NCBI RefSeq assembly: GCF_020618775.1
Contig: NZ_JAESVB010000009.1
Location: forward strand, 62,001-126,000
Direction of reading: 5' to 3'
DNA: 64,000 nucleotides
Source of the DNA: Acidisoma silvae
Lineage (GTDB): Bacteria; Pseudomonadota; Alphaproteobacteria; Acetobacterales; Acetobacteraceae
In this document: positions 8,281 through 17,294 of the stretch, one piece after another
How the letters are laid out: every line of letters starts with the position of its first letter
Numbering within the stretch: the first letter of the stretch is position 1
The notes under the pieces: model-generated
What the model was told of the DNA's origin: nothing
The model's database searches: none
What the model saw: the letters and a program-made list of their open reading frames with translations, nothing else
Position numbers and translations under genes: made by a program

Positions 8281-8787
8281 ATGAGCGCCAGCATCCACGA
8301 TAAGCTCAGTCGCGTACGTCGCCCTCGTGTCCACATCACATACGAGGTCGAAACCGAGGGTGCGCAAGTCGTGCGCGAGCTTCCGTTCGTGGTCGGTGTC
8401 CTTGGCGACTTTTCGGGTGATCCGGTGCAGCCGCTGCGCCCGCTGGCTGAACGAAAATTCATTCAGATTGACCGAGACAATTTCGACGAAGTGATGGGCC
8501 GCCTGACACCCGGGCTCAATCTTGTCGTTCCAAACAAGCTGGTGGATGACGGCACCGAGATTGCCATTACCCTGCGCTTCAACGGGATCGAGGATTTCGA
8601 GCCTGGTCGGGTGCTGGAACAGATTCCTGCTCTCAAAACCCTTCTCGAAACGCGCAATAAACTGCGTGACCTCATGAGCAAGGCGGATCGGTCTGAGGAG
8701 CTGGAATTGCTGCTTGAGACCATCCTCAAGGACAGCGGCAATATGGACCACATGTCCAATCAGCTGGTCAGCAAAGGCGAGAGCTAA
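8281..8787 (+). CDS. tssB: T6SS sheath small subunit TssB (VipA/ImpB)
   Basis: A 168-aa protein with the typical start [23 protein letters not shown], then [13 protein letters not shown] near residue 38 and a DRDNFDEVM block. TssB pairs with TssC to build the contractile sheath in the cytoplasm. AAGGAAC lies upstream of the ATG, a good ribosome site. Three bases separate it from tssC, so the two are co-translated. The upstream gap (8006-8280) shows no convincing promoter to my eye. Confidence 0.95.
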   Translation: MSASIHDKLSRVRRPRVHITYEVETEGAQVVRELPFVVGVLGDFSGDPVQPLRPLAERKFIQIDRDNFDEVMGRLTPGLNLVVPNKLVDDGTEIAITLRFNGIEDFEPGRVLEQIPALKTLLETRNKLRDLMSKADRSEELELLLETILKDSGNMDHMSNQLVSKGES

Positions 8788-8790
8788 TCC

Positions 8791-10278
8791 ATGTCACAAT
8801 CCCAGAACGCCCTCGACACGCCGGCCGATAGCAGCCAGCAGCCGGACTTGCTGCAACAGGTTGTCGCAGCAACCCGCCAGACCGAACCAGACCGCGCGCA
8901 GGATCTGGTGCGTGCTCTTGTCGAGCAGGCCCAGGCCGGCACCGTCACTTTCGACCGAAATCTCAATCGCACGCTCGAACGTGCCATTGCCAAGATCGAC
9001 CAGAAGCTATCTGAGCAGCTCAACGAAATCATTCATGATCCTCGCTTCCTGAAGCTCGAGGGCAGTTGGCGCGGTCTGCACTATCTTGTGCAGAATAGTG
9101 AAACCGGCACGATGTTGAAAATTCGCGTGCTCAACGCTTCCAAGCGCGAACTCAATCGTGATTTGACGCGAGTCGTCGAATTTGACCAAAGCCTGCTCTT
9201 CCGGAAGATCTACGAAAGCGAGTTCGGAACACCTGGCGGCGAACCCTATGGCGCTTTGATCGGCGACTATGAATGGGGCAATCACCCCGATGAAATCGAG
9301 ACGCTTCGCCTGATCTCCAATGTCAGCGCAGCGGCCTTCGCACCCTTCATTTCGGCGGCCGGCGCCAGCATGTTCGGCTTTGACCGGTGGTCCGATCTCA
9401 GCAAGCCGCGCGATCTGGCAAAGATTTTTGACACGGTCGAATACCAAAAATGGCGCGGCTTTCGTGACAGTGAAGACAGCCGCTTCGTATCGCTGGTGAT
9501 GCCGCGCGTCGTGGCACGCCTGCCCTATGGCGCAAGGACAAAGCCGATCGATGAATTTGACTATGAGGAAGCGCCGCTCGACGCCGGCGACATCCCTATT
9601 GCGATGAACCATGACAACTACTGCTGGATGAACGCAGCCTATGTCATGGGCACTAAACTGACAGATGCCTTTGCACGCCATGGATTTTGCACGGCCATTC
9701 GCGGGGCGGAAGGCGGCGGCAAAGTCGACAACCTGCCGACCCATATTTTTCAGTCAGACGATGGCGATATGGATGCCAAATGCCCGACCGAAATCGGCAT
9801 CACGGACCGGCGCGAATATGAGCTGTCGAATCTCGGATTTCTTCCCCTTTGCCACTATAAGAACCACGATTATGCCGTCTTCTTCGGCGCGCAGACCGCG
9901 CAGAAACCGAAGGAATATGATCGGCCGGATGCGACTGCGAATGCCCGAATCTCGACCCGCCTCCCCTATATCATGGCGACCAGCCGTTTCGCGCATTATC
10001 TGAAAGTCATGGCGCGCGACAAGATCGGCTCCTTCATGGAAGCCGAGGATTGCGAAATCTGGCTGAATCGCTGGATCAAGAATTACGTCAATACCAATGA
10101 TCATGCCGGACCCGAGAGCAAGGCCAAATTCCCGCTCCGCGAGGCTCGCGTCGAAGTTCGCGAAATTCCAGGCCGCCCGGGTGCCTATCGTGCGATTTCC
10201 TATATGCGGCCCTGGCTGCAGATGGAGGAATTGACCACAAGCCTTCGCATGGTCGCGCGCATTCCGGAAAAGGCCTGA
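8791..10278 (+). CDS. tssC: T6SS sheath large subunit TssC (VipB/ImpC)
   Basis: A 495-aa protein of normal TssC length. Recognisable blocks include [12 protein letters not shown] (~90-101), [24 protein letters not shown], a central [11 protein letters not shown] block, and near the C-terminus [19 protein letters not shown]. TssC forms the outer sheath with TssB. It directly follows tssB and is followed 10 bases later by a second, divergent tssC-like gene, making the sheath composition of this system worth attention. Confidence 0.95.
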   Translation: MSQSQNALDTPADSSQQPDLLQQVVAATRQTEPDRAQDLVRALVEQAQAGTVTFDRNLNRTLERAIAKIDQKLSEQLNEIIHDPRFLKLEGSWRGLHYLVQNSETGTMLKIRVLNASKRELNRDLTRVVEFDQSLLFRKIYESEFGTPGGEPYGALIGDYEWGNHPDEIETLRLISNVSAAAFAPFISAAGASMFGFDRWSDLSKPRDLAKIFDTVEYQKWRGFRDSEDSRFVSLVMPRVVARLPYGARTKPIDEFDYEEAPLDAGDIPIAMNHDNYCWMNAAYVMGTKLTDAFARHGFCTAIRGAEGGGKVDNLPTHIFQSDDGDMDAKCPTEIGITDRREYELSNLGFLPLCHYKNHDYAVFFGAQTAQKPKEYDRPDATANARISTRLPYIMATSRFAHYLKVMARDKIGSFMEAEDCEIWLNRWIKNYVNTNDHAGPESKAKFPLREARVEVREIPGRPGAYRAISYMRPWLQMEELTTSLRMVARIPEKA

Positions 10279-10288
10279 TCCATAATCA

Positions 10289-11836
10289 ATGTCTGGGTCA
10301 GCACCACGCAATGACGCTCCGCTTCGTGATCTTGTTCTGAGTGGACAGTTTTTGACGAAAGATGCTGGTTGCGTTGCCACGCTACTGGCATCCTTTCTCT
10401 GCGGCGGGCTACCCGGACTGGCGGAATGGTTTGGCTCCGGGCATTGGAATGAAAACGCAAAGGATGTCGACTTGATGTCCTGTCAGATCGATCATGATAT
10501 CCTGGCGATCGACCAGATGATCTCGGCGCAGCTTGATGCCGTTCTTCACAATGCCCGCCTGATGCGTTTTGAAGGGTCCTGGCGCGGGTTGGATTGGCTT
10601 GTCAGTGGCATAGAAGCCCAGTCTCGTATTCGCGTCCGTGTTTTAAGCACGACCTGGCCTGAACTATGCAACGATCTCGACCGCGCCCCCGAATTTGATC
10701 AGAGTATTCTATTCCGGCGCATTTATGAGGATGAGTTCGGCCGCCCAGGTGGTGAGCCTTTCGGCCTTTTGGTGATCGATCACGAAATGGCTCACAAGCG
10801 GACAAAGCCGACACCGGCAACCCGCGGGCCGACGGATGATGTGGCGGCCCTCGCCTCTCTCGCGGCGCTGGCAGCCGCCGCCTTTGCTCCTGTCGTGGTT
10901 GGCGGATCGCCCAATCTTCTGGACGTCGACCGGTTTGAAGATCTGGCTCTATCTCTTGATCCTTCAGCACCACTGCGTGACAGCGATCACGCGCGATGGC
11001 GCGCCTTGGCCGCTGTCACCGATCTTCGTTTCCTGTGCATCACCGTGCCACGCGTGCTGGCCCGGCCGGTTTGGACCCCCGACCCGGCCCGGGACGGCTG
11101 GTCCTATGCTGAATATGCGCCCCGTTCACAGGATCGCGTCTGGTCCGTCAGCGGCTATGCTTTCGCATCCACCGTCATCCGTGCGCAGTCGCAATTCGGC
11201 TGGCCAGCCGATATTCGGGGCGTGGACGCGGATCGTCTCGGTGGCGGTCTTGTGCCAGATCTCGTCCGTGAAGCCTATACCACCGATCGCAACGGGCAAT
11301 GGTCTCGGCCGTCCCTCGATCTGGTTTTGACGGAACAGCAGGATCGCCTCCTCGTGGATGCCGGGATCATCCCGATCAATCATCTGCCGCATGGTGGTGA
11401 AGCGATGTTCTCCGCAGTACGCAGCATGCATGTTCCGGTGATGGCTGAGCCAAATGCCCGCAATGGCGCCGCTATGGCTGCCAACGCACATCTATCCGCG
11501 CAGATCAATTCGATGCTTTGTGTCTCCCGCTTCGCCCATTATCTGAAAGTGATGGGGCGAGAAATGGTCGGCTCGTTTTTGACGGCCGAGGAGATTGAGC
11601 GGCGTCTACAAAAATGGCTTTCACATTATACAAATGGGAATAGTCGCGGGGACGCGGAAAGTCGCGCGCGCCACCCGCTCGTGTCGAGCAAAATTCGCGT
11701 TCTGGCAGACCCGGCCAAGCCCGGTAGCTTCGGCTGCGTCATGCATTTGCAGCCGCATTATCAACTCGATGACATTGATACCACCTTTCAGCTTGCGACA
11801 GAATTCGTCGTGCATGGCACGAGCATCGCAAACTGA
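10289..11836 (+). CDS. impD: Second TssC-like sheath protein (ImpD type)
   Basis: A 515-aa paralogue of the preceding TssC. It keeps the order of landmarks: FEGSWRGLDWLV, EFDQSILFRRIYEDEFGRPGGEPFG, FLCITVPRVLARPVW, and [19 protein letters not shown]. It diverges strongly between them and has a different N-terminus. The Rhizobium imp locus also carries two tandem sheath-like genes (impC, impD), so the arrangement is known, but the role of the second copy is unclear. It may be a mixed sheath subunit, an end cap or a baseplate-associated variant. Its stop overlaps the tagJ start. Confidence 0.85.
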   Translation: MSGSAPRNDAPLRDLVLSGQFLTKDAGCVATLLASFLCGGLPGLAEWFGSGHWNENAKDVDLMSCQIDHDILAIDQMISAQLDAVLHNARLMRFEGSWRGLDWLVSGIEAQSRIRVRVLSTTWPELCNDLDRAPEFDQSILFRRIYEDEFGRPGGEPFGLLVIDHEMAHKRTKPTPATRGPTDDVAALASLAALAAAAFAPVVVGGSPNLLDVDRFEDLALSLDPSAPLRDSDHARWRALAAVTDLRFLCITVPRVLARPVWTPDPARDGWSYAEYAPRSQDRVWSVSGYAFASTVIRAQSQFGWPADIRGVDADRLGGGLVPDLVREAYTTDRNGQWSRPSLDLVLTEQQDRLLVDAGIIPINHLPHGGEAMFSAVRSMHVPVMAEPNARNGAAMAANAHLSAQINSMLCVSRFAHYLKVMGREMVGSFLTAEEIERRLQKWLSHYTNGNSRGDAESRARHPLVSSKIRVLADPAKPGSFGCVMHLQPHYQLDDIDTTFQLATEFVVHGTSIAN

Positions 11837-12696
11837 TGTCGCCAATGAATGAGGTCAAAGTGACGGGTCATACGATCACCGCCGAAGGAAATCAGGATCA
11901 CCCGGTGTCACCGATCGTATCGCTGTTCCGTGCCGGCCACCTCCAGGCGGCCATAGATGCGGCGTCTGCCGCCACGCATGAAGCACCCGCCGACACCGGT
12001 AGACAACTGTTGCTGGCAGAGCTTCTGCTCTTCGCGCAGGCATTCGAGCAGGCAGACGCCACTCTGGCGGCGATGGAATCGCTCGACATATCTTTAGCGC
12101 CAGGCATCGCGCCATTTCGGCAATTGCTTCGGGCGGAGACATCGCGCCAGCAGACTTGGCGGGAAGCACGGCTTCCGGAATTTCTTGGGGATCCAACCGC
12201 CTCTCTGCACCTGTCATTCAAGGCGCTTGTCACATCACTCTCGGACGATACGCTTGCAGCAGCGGGTATCGCGCGAGAGGCAGAGGCGGCCAGGCCGGCG
12301 GTTCCGGGTCGCCATGGCGATATCCCATTCGCCGATATCCGTGACACCGACGATATTTGCGCAGGATTTCTGGAAGTGCTGACCGTGACTGGCCGATATT
12401 TCTGGTTACCCTTCGAGCGAATCGAAGAAGCCGTCTTTTACAAAGCGGAACGCCTGAGGGATCTTTTCTGGCAAAGGTGTAGCATATCCATCGCCAATGG
12501 CCCGGAAGGGGATGTCTATGTTCCGGCACTCTATATGCCGCCGGCGGCAGACCAACATAGTGACGGGCTGTTGTCGGCAGGCCGGAAGACGGACTGGGTT
12601 GGGCACGATTTGGTGCGGGGACAAGGGCAACGCGTTCTGCTGATCGGCGACGAAGGCGTTGCGCTTCAAGACCTCGGCACATTGATCTTCGCGTGA
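11836..12696 (+). CDS. tagJ: T6SS accessory protein TagJ (ImpE/SciE family)
   Basis: A 286-aa protein with a TPR-like alpha-helical first half (LFRAGHLQAAIDAA, then QLLLAELLLFAQAFEQAD) and a second half with GRYFWLPFERIEEAVF and a DVYVPALYMPP block, matching ImpE/SciE. In other systems TagJ binds the TssB N-terminus and may modulate sheath turnover by ClpV. Its presence is of interest because no clpV is in this locus. The ATG at 11836 overlaps the previous stop (TGATG); an ATG at 11845 is an alternative. Confidence 0.85.
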   Translation: MSPMNEVKVTGHTITAEGNQDHPVSPIVSLFRAGHLQAAIDAASAATHEAPADTGRQLLLAELLLFAQAFEQADATLAAMESLDISLAPGIAPFRQLLRAETSRQQTWREARLPEFLGDPTASLHLSFKALVTSLSDDTLAAAGIAREAEAARPAVPGRHGDIPFADIRDTDDICAGFLEVLTVTGRYFWLPFERIEEAVFYKAERLRDLFWQRCSISIANGPEGDVYVPALYMPPAADQHSDGLLSAGRKTDWVGHDLVRGQGQRVLLIGDEGVALQDLGTLIFA

Positions 12697-12706
12697 GGAC
12701 GCAAGC

Positions 12707-13204
12707 TTGAGGCGCCTCGACATTGCGGGGAAGCGGACTGCGTCGCAAATCGCTCGAGCCTCGGTGCTGGACCGGCTGCTGGGTGACGATGACCTTGACC
12801 CGGATGCCGACGGACTGGACCGCCTGCGGGATGCCGTTCGCCGCGATCTGGAGGCGCTTCTCAACGCCCATCGCCCTTGGCGCAAAGCGCCGGCGCATCT
12901 TCACCAGTTGCGCTTGTCTGGCTTCGCCTATGGACTGCCGGACTTCACGTCGGGTGCGCTCAATCAACCGGAACCTCGTGAATTGCTGCGGCAGGATGTT
13001 GAGACCACGATCCGGCGCATGGAGCCGCGCTTGACACAGGTCATCGTTCATCTTGCGGATGAGCCGGACAGGCTGCGGTCTTTCCTGCGCCTGCGTATCG
13101 AGGCCTTGCTGCGGGTGGAACCCATCGTGGCACGCATTGCATTCGATACGGTCATCGACGTTACGACAGCCGACATGGCCCTGCAGCTGCGGAACGGCGT
13201 CTGA
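12707..13204 (+). CDS. tssE: T6SS baseplate protein TssE (gp25-like)
   Basis: A 165-aa protein with the gp25 fold signature: SVLDRLLGDD near the start, a LRDAVRRDLEALLNAHRP helix, LPDF at about residue 77, ETTIRRMEPRL, and a C-terminal FDTVIDV pattern. TssE is the baseplate wedge component where the sheath starts. The only in-frame start near the N-terminus is TTG at 12707, supported by GAGGA 7 bases upstream. It is packed between tagJ and tssF. Confidence 0.9.
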   Translation: MRRLDIAGKRTASQIARASVLDRLLGDDDLDPDADGLDRLRDAVRRDLEALLNAHRPWRKAPAHLHQLRLSGFAYGLPDFTSGALNQPEPRELLRQDVETTIRRMEPRLTQVIVHLADEPDRLRSFLRLRIEALLRVEPIVARIAFDTVIDVTTADMALQLRNGV

Positions 13205-13206
13205 CG

Positions 13207-15042
13207 ATGAGCGACGCTCTCCTTCCCTATTATGACCGGGAACTCGCGGCACTGCGTGAACTCGCAACCGAATTCGGTGAGGCCAATCCAAAGGCAGCCG
13301 GGAAGCTGCGCATCGGCCAGGACTCGGTTGACGACCCCCATGTCGCCCGCATGCTGGAAGGAGTTGCCTTTCTGGCAGGGCGCGTGCACCGCCGTCTGGA
13401 TGACGAATTTCCTGAACTGACGGATGCGCTTCTCGGCATTCTATATCCGCATTACCTGGCGCCCGTGCCTTCGGCCATGATCGCCTGTCTTACGTGCCAG
13501 CCTGATTTGCGCGTGCCTGTCACGGTGCCACGCGGCACAGCCATCGAAACCGATCCGATCGAAGGCGAAGCCTGTCGTTTCACAACAACGGCCGATGTAG
13601 TGCTTTGGCCGATCAAGGTCGGTGGCGCAAGGCTCACCGGCCTGCCCCTGGCGGCTCCGGTCAATGCGCAGGCGCGCGGCGCCCGTTCAACATTGCGCTT
13701 TACCCTGACAACGCTTCAGCCCGAAACAACTTTCGCCGACCTCGAAGTGGACAGCTTAAGGCTCTATCTGCGCGGCCCGATTGAGCAAAGCCTGCAGCTC
13801 TACGAGTTGATATGCGGCCATGCCCTTGGCGTCGCCCTGGCCGTTGGGCCCAATGATGACAGCCCCACCCTGCTGCCGCCATCTGCCATCCAGCCTGCTG
13901 GCCTCGCTGATGACAGCGCGCTTTATCCGTGGTCGCCGCAATCCTTCTCGGGCTTCCGGCTTCTCACCGAATATTTCGCTTTGCCTGAGAAGTTCCTGTT
14001 CATCGATCTGGTCGGTCTCGATGCCCGCACCATGGTGCATGCACACAGCCAGATGGATGTCTTCGTCTACCTTGACTGCGCAGCGCCTGAGCTGGAACGC
14101 GCCTTGCGAACCGACGCGCTGGCTCTCGGCTGCGTGCCGCTCGTTAATCTCTTCGCGCGACGCTGCGAGCCGCTGGCCCTGACGCATGAGCGGGTTGAAT
14201 ATGCTGTCACGGCCGATTACCGCCGCGCACGGAGCCTGGAGATCTGGAGCATCGATCGCGTTCGCGAACTGCGCGGCGACGGATCATCGCGGCCCTGGCG
14301 TCCTTTCTATCGCCATGCCCCACACGACCATGGCAGCGAGAATGAGGAGGCATCGGTCGCAGGAGCCTATAATGTCGTGCGTCGTGACGCGTCCGCGGCG
14401 ATCGGCGGGACAGATGTCTTTCTCGCGCCTATGGATCCCGCCCTTTCTGTCGATCGGCCCGCAGACACAATGCTGTCGATCGAGGCCACTTGCAGCAATC
14501 GCAATCTGCCGGCACGCCTCCCTTTCGGCAGTGGCCAACCAAACCTCCATCTGGCGGAGGGGCTCAGCTCCGTGGCTGGCCTTGCCTGCCTGACGGCACC
14601 GACCGCGTCACTGCGCCGGCCGCTTGGCGACGGCCGCGCCTGGGGTTTGATTTCCCATCTCTCGCTCAGTCACCTGTCCGTCGTGGGTGGAGCAGACGCG
14701 GCTCAAACCTTGCGCGCGTTGCTGGGCCTCTATGATCCCCATGATACAGCCGAGACGCGCGCGGCCATCAATGGACTTGTTGCGGTCAATGCGCAAAGTG
14801 CCACCGCCCGGATTCCGGGTGCGCGGCCGGGGGCCTTTTGCCGCGGGCTTGATGTGGAGCTTGTTTTCGATGCCAAGATTTGGCAGTCGTCTGGCCTCTA
14901 CCTTCTGACGAGCGTTCTGGAGCGGTTTCTGGCGCTGCATGCCACTGTCAATTCCTTTGTCAGAACGACCGTCGTTTTGCAGGGCCGCCCGGGGACCGTG
15001 GCGCGCTTCCCGCCCCGCGCCGGCGCACGCGTGTTGTTATGA
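13207..15042 (+). CDS. tssF: T6SS baseplate protein TssF (ImpG/VasA)
   Basis: A 611-aa protein with the TssF hallmark N-terminus LLPYYDRELAALRELATEFG, then DPHVARMLEGVAFLAGRVHRRLDDEFPELTDALL, and FPELTDALLGILYPHYLAP around residues 72-90. Later come the LPEKFLFIDLVGL and CVPLVNLFARRCEPL blocks. TssF with TssG and TssE makes the baseplate wedges. Length is normal for the family. It overlaps tssG by four bases. Confidence 0.95.
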   Translation: MSDALLPYYDRELAALRELATEFGEANPKAAGKLRIGQDSVDDPHVARMLEGVAFLAGRVHRRLDDEFPELTDALLGILYPHYLAPVPSAMIACLTCQPDLRVPVTVPRGTAIETDPIEGEACRFTTTADVVLWPIKVGGARLTGLPLAAPVNAQARGARSTLRFTLTTLQPETTFADLEVDSLRLYLRGPIEQSLQLYELICGHALGVALAVGPNDDSPTLLPPSAIQPAGLADDSALYPWSPQSFSGFRLLTEYFALPEKFLFIDLVGLDARTMVHAHSQMDVFVYLDCAAPELERALRTDALALGCVPLVNLFARRCEPLALTHERVEYAVTADYRRARSLEIWSIDRVRELRGDGSSRPWRPFYRHAPHDHGSENEEASVAGAYNVVRRDASAAIGGTDVFLAPMDPALSVDRPADTMLSIEATCSNRNLPARLPFGSGQPNLHLAEGLSSVAGLACLTAPTASLRRPLGDGRAWGLISHLSLSHLSVVGGADAAQTLRALLGLYDPHDTAETRAAINGLVAVNAQSATARIPGARPGAFCRGLDVELVFDAKIWQSSGLYLLTSVLERFLALHATVNSFVRTTVVLQGRPGTVARFPPRAGARVLL

Positions 15043-16190
15043 CAGCCGTGCTGGCACTGTCCCTGCCCGATCAGCCTGCCGCCGTAGAGTCAGTGCAGGA
15101 TCTGACGCTGACGCAAAGCGATGCGCCATCCGAAAGACGCGCCTTATATGCTCTGCCGCATAGACCGAGCCTGCTGACCCGCCTTCTCCGCGACCCTCAG
15201 CATTTTTCCTTCGATGCTGCCATTTTCCTTCTCATGCAGGCAACGGGTGAATCCGACCCGGGACGCGCCGTGCGCTTTCGCGCGCCGGTCGGGCTTGCCT
15301 TCCCGGCATCCGAGATTTTGGCCGTCCAGCTGCGGCAAGGTCAATTTGAAGCGACCGTGTCACCTATCGGCCTGACAGGGCCGTCAGGCGTGTTGCCTGG
15401 TCCCTATTCGGATATGGTCATCGCGGAACAACGAAAGCGATCCGCTGCCTTGGCAGCCTTTTTTGATCTCCTTGCGCAGCGTCCTGTCGGGCTTTTTGCA
15501 CAAGCTGGCATTAAATATCGCCCCCATCGCGTGTCCGCTGTCGCTGCCTTTAACAAGACACCCGAAAAGCGCGATCCCGTTCGCACAGTGCTGATGGCAC
15601 TCTGCGGCTACGCCGCACCAGAGCTGCTGCCGCGCCTGGGTTTTGACCCGGCGACGCTTGCCTATTTCGCCGGGCATTTCGCGACACATCCGCGCTCCGC
15701 TGAACGGCTGAAGGTCATTCTGACCGATTGGTTGAGCCAGCCCGTGGAGATCGAGCAATTCGCGGGCATTTGGCTGCCGATGCGGAAGGAGGAAGGCTCC
15801 GCCCTGCCGGTGGCTTTGCCGAATGGCGAGGCACCTGCCAGCTTTAATCAGCTCGGCGTCGACGCGGCGGCGGGTGCGCGCGTCTGGGATGTGCAGTCTC
15901 GCATCGTCATACATATCGGCCCGCTATCCTTGGCAGGGTTTCAGGCTTTGCTCCCGGGCCGTCAACTACTGACCCGTCTCGTCGCGCTCGTGCGAGCCTT
16001 CCTCGGCTTTGAAACGACTTTCGCCATCAATCCGATTTTGTCACGTTCGGCGGTGCCGCCCCTGGAATTGCGTGGCGCGCCGGCCGTTCGGCTAGGCTGG
16101 GACAGCTGGCTGCCCTGTCATGGGCCGCGTGCGGCAGATGCAAGTGATGCCGTGTTTGAGGCAGATTTCCTCGAGCAGCAGGCTCATTGA
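15039..16190 (+). CDS. tssG: T6SS baseplate protein TssG (ImpH/VasB)
   Basis: A 383-aa protein with the TssG pattern: LLRDPQHFSFDAAIFLLMQ early on, RFRAPVGLAFPASEI, SPIGLTGPSGVLPGPYSDMV, and KYRPHRVSAVAAF. The start ATG at 15039 overlaps the tssF stop (ATGA); the frame is open further upstream but that part is shadow within tssF. TssG forms a heterotrimer with two TssF copies in the baseplate wedge. The next gene, a kinase, starts 2 bases after its stop. Confidence 0.92.
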   Translation: MTAVLALSLPDQPAAVESVQDLTLTQSDAPSERRALYALPHRPSLLTRLLRDPQHFSFDAAIFLLMQATGESDPGRAVRFRAPVGLAFPASEILAVQLRQGQFEATVSPIGLTGPSGVLPGPYSDMVIAEQRKRSAALAAFFDLLAQRPVGLFAQAGIKYRPHRVSAVAAFNKTPEKRDPVRTVLMALCGYAAPELLPRLGFDPATLAYFAGHFATHPRSAERLKVILTDWLSQPVEIEQFAGIWLPMRKEEGSALPVALPNGEAPASFNQLGVDAAAGARVWDVQSRIVIHIGPLSLAGFQALLPGRQLLTRLVALVRAFLGFETTFAINPILSRSAVPPLELRGAPAVRLGWDSWLPCHGPRAADASDAVFEADFLEQQAH

Positions 16191-16191
16191 C

Positions 16192-17292
16192 ATGAACGCC
16201 CGCCCGCCAGATGCCATCGGTCGCTTCGAGATACTGTCGCTGCTGGGCCGTGGCGCCATGGGCGTGGTGTACAAGGCGCGGGATCCGCATATCGGTCGGG
16301 TCATCGCCATCAAGGTCATTCGCGACGATCTTTTCGCCGGACCGGAGCGCGATCAATATCTGGCCCGCTTCAACGACGAGGCAAAATTTGCAGCACTCTG
16401 CCGGCACGACAATATCGCCGGCGTTCATGAATTCGGATTTGATCACGACGCGCCCTATCTCGTTCTGGAATATGTCGACGGTGTTCCCCTAAGCCGGGCA
16501 GCGCCTAAAGGTTATTCTGTCGCGCCGCAGACAGCGGCCAGGATTGCCTTTCAAATTCTGGAAGCGCTTGCAGTGGTGCATAGCCAGGGCATCACGCATT
16601 GCGATATCAAGCCAGATAATATTCTGTTGACGCGCGAAGGGCAGCTGAAGATCACCGATTTCGGCGTCTCGCGCTGGGACGATACCAGGCTTCCCAGCGC
16701 CCCACTCATGATCGGGACGCCAAGCTATATGTCACCCGAACAATGCCTGGGTCATTCCATTGACTCGCGGAGCGACTTTTTTTCGCTTGGTGCCGTCCTG
16801 TATGAACTTCTGACCGGCGAGCGGCCATTCCAGGGCCTTGCCTATACCGACACGATCTTCAAGCTTATCAACCAACCGCATCATGCACTGAGTACGCTAC
16901 GCCCTGATCTGCCGGCCGAGATCTGCGCAATCGTCGACACGGCATTGGCAAAGAAGCCGGAAAGCCGTTTCCAGGATACCGCTCAATTCATCCAAGCTCT
17001 GCAATCGGCTGCTTATCAAGGCGATATAGCCTCGGCTTTCGATCTCAGTGAATTCGCACCATTCGAGGAATGTTTTAGCATTCCTCTTGGACAAGACGAT
17101 ACTCAGGACGTTGAGCCCATTGTCTCGAAACGCCTCGCCGCGTCCGTGCCACAAAAGCGACGCCGCTACCTGACCGGTGCCAATGGTCTTTTGGCTGCAA
17201 TCATCGCCCCTGTGTCACGCTGGCTAGGCTTGACGCCTGGCACTGTCCTGGCTCCGCCACGCTTCTATCGACTGCAACGGAAAGAGGATTGA
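16192..17292 (+). CDS. ppkA: T6SS-associated Ser/Thr protein kinase (PpkA/ImpN type)
   Basis: A 366-aa Hanks-type kinase. The glycine loop LGRGAMGVVYKA spans residues 18-29, the ATP-binding Lys is Lys41 (AIKVI), the catalytic loop HCDIKPDN is at 136-143 with Asp138, DFG is at 156-158, and GTPSYMSPEQ closes the activation loop. All catalytic residues are present. A ~110-residue C-terminal tail contains only a weak hydrophobic patch and no clear sensor domain, unlike the membrane-anchored PpkA of Pseudomonas. It is encoded with an FHA protein and a PP2C phosphatase, implying threonine-phosphorylation control of firing. Confidence 0.92.
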   Translation: MNARPPDAIGRFEILSLLGRGAMGVVYKARDPHIGRVIAIKVIRDDLFAGPERDQYLARFNDEAKFAALCRHDNIAGVHEFGFDHDAPYLVLEYVDGVPLSRAAPKGYSVAPQTAARIAFQILEALAVVHSQGITHCDIKPDNILLTREGQLKITDFGVSRWDDTRLPSAPLMIGTPSYMSPEQCLGHSIDSRSDFFSLGAVLYELLTGERPFQGLAYTDTIFKLINQPHHALSTLRPDLPAEICAIVDTALAKKPESRFQDTAQFIQALQSAAYQGDIASAFDLSEFAPFEECFSIPLGQDDTQDVEPIVSKRLAASVPQKRRRYLTGANGLLAAIIAPVSRWLGLTPGTVLAPPRFYRLQRKED

Positions 17293-17294
17293 TC

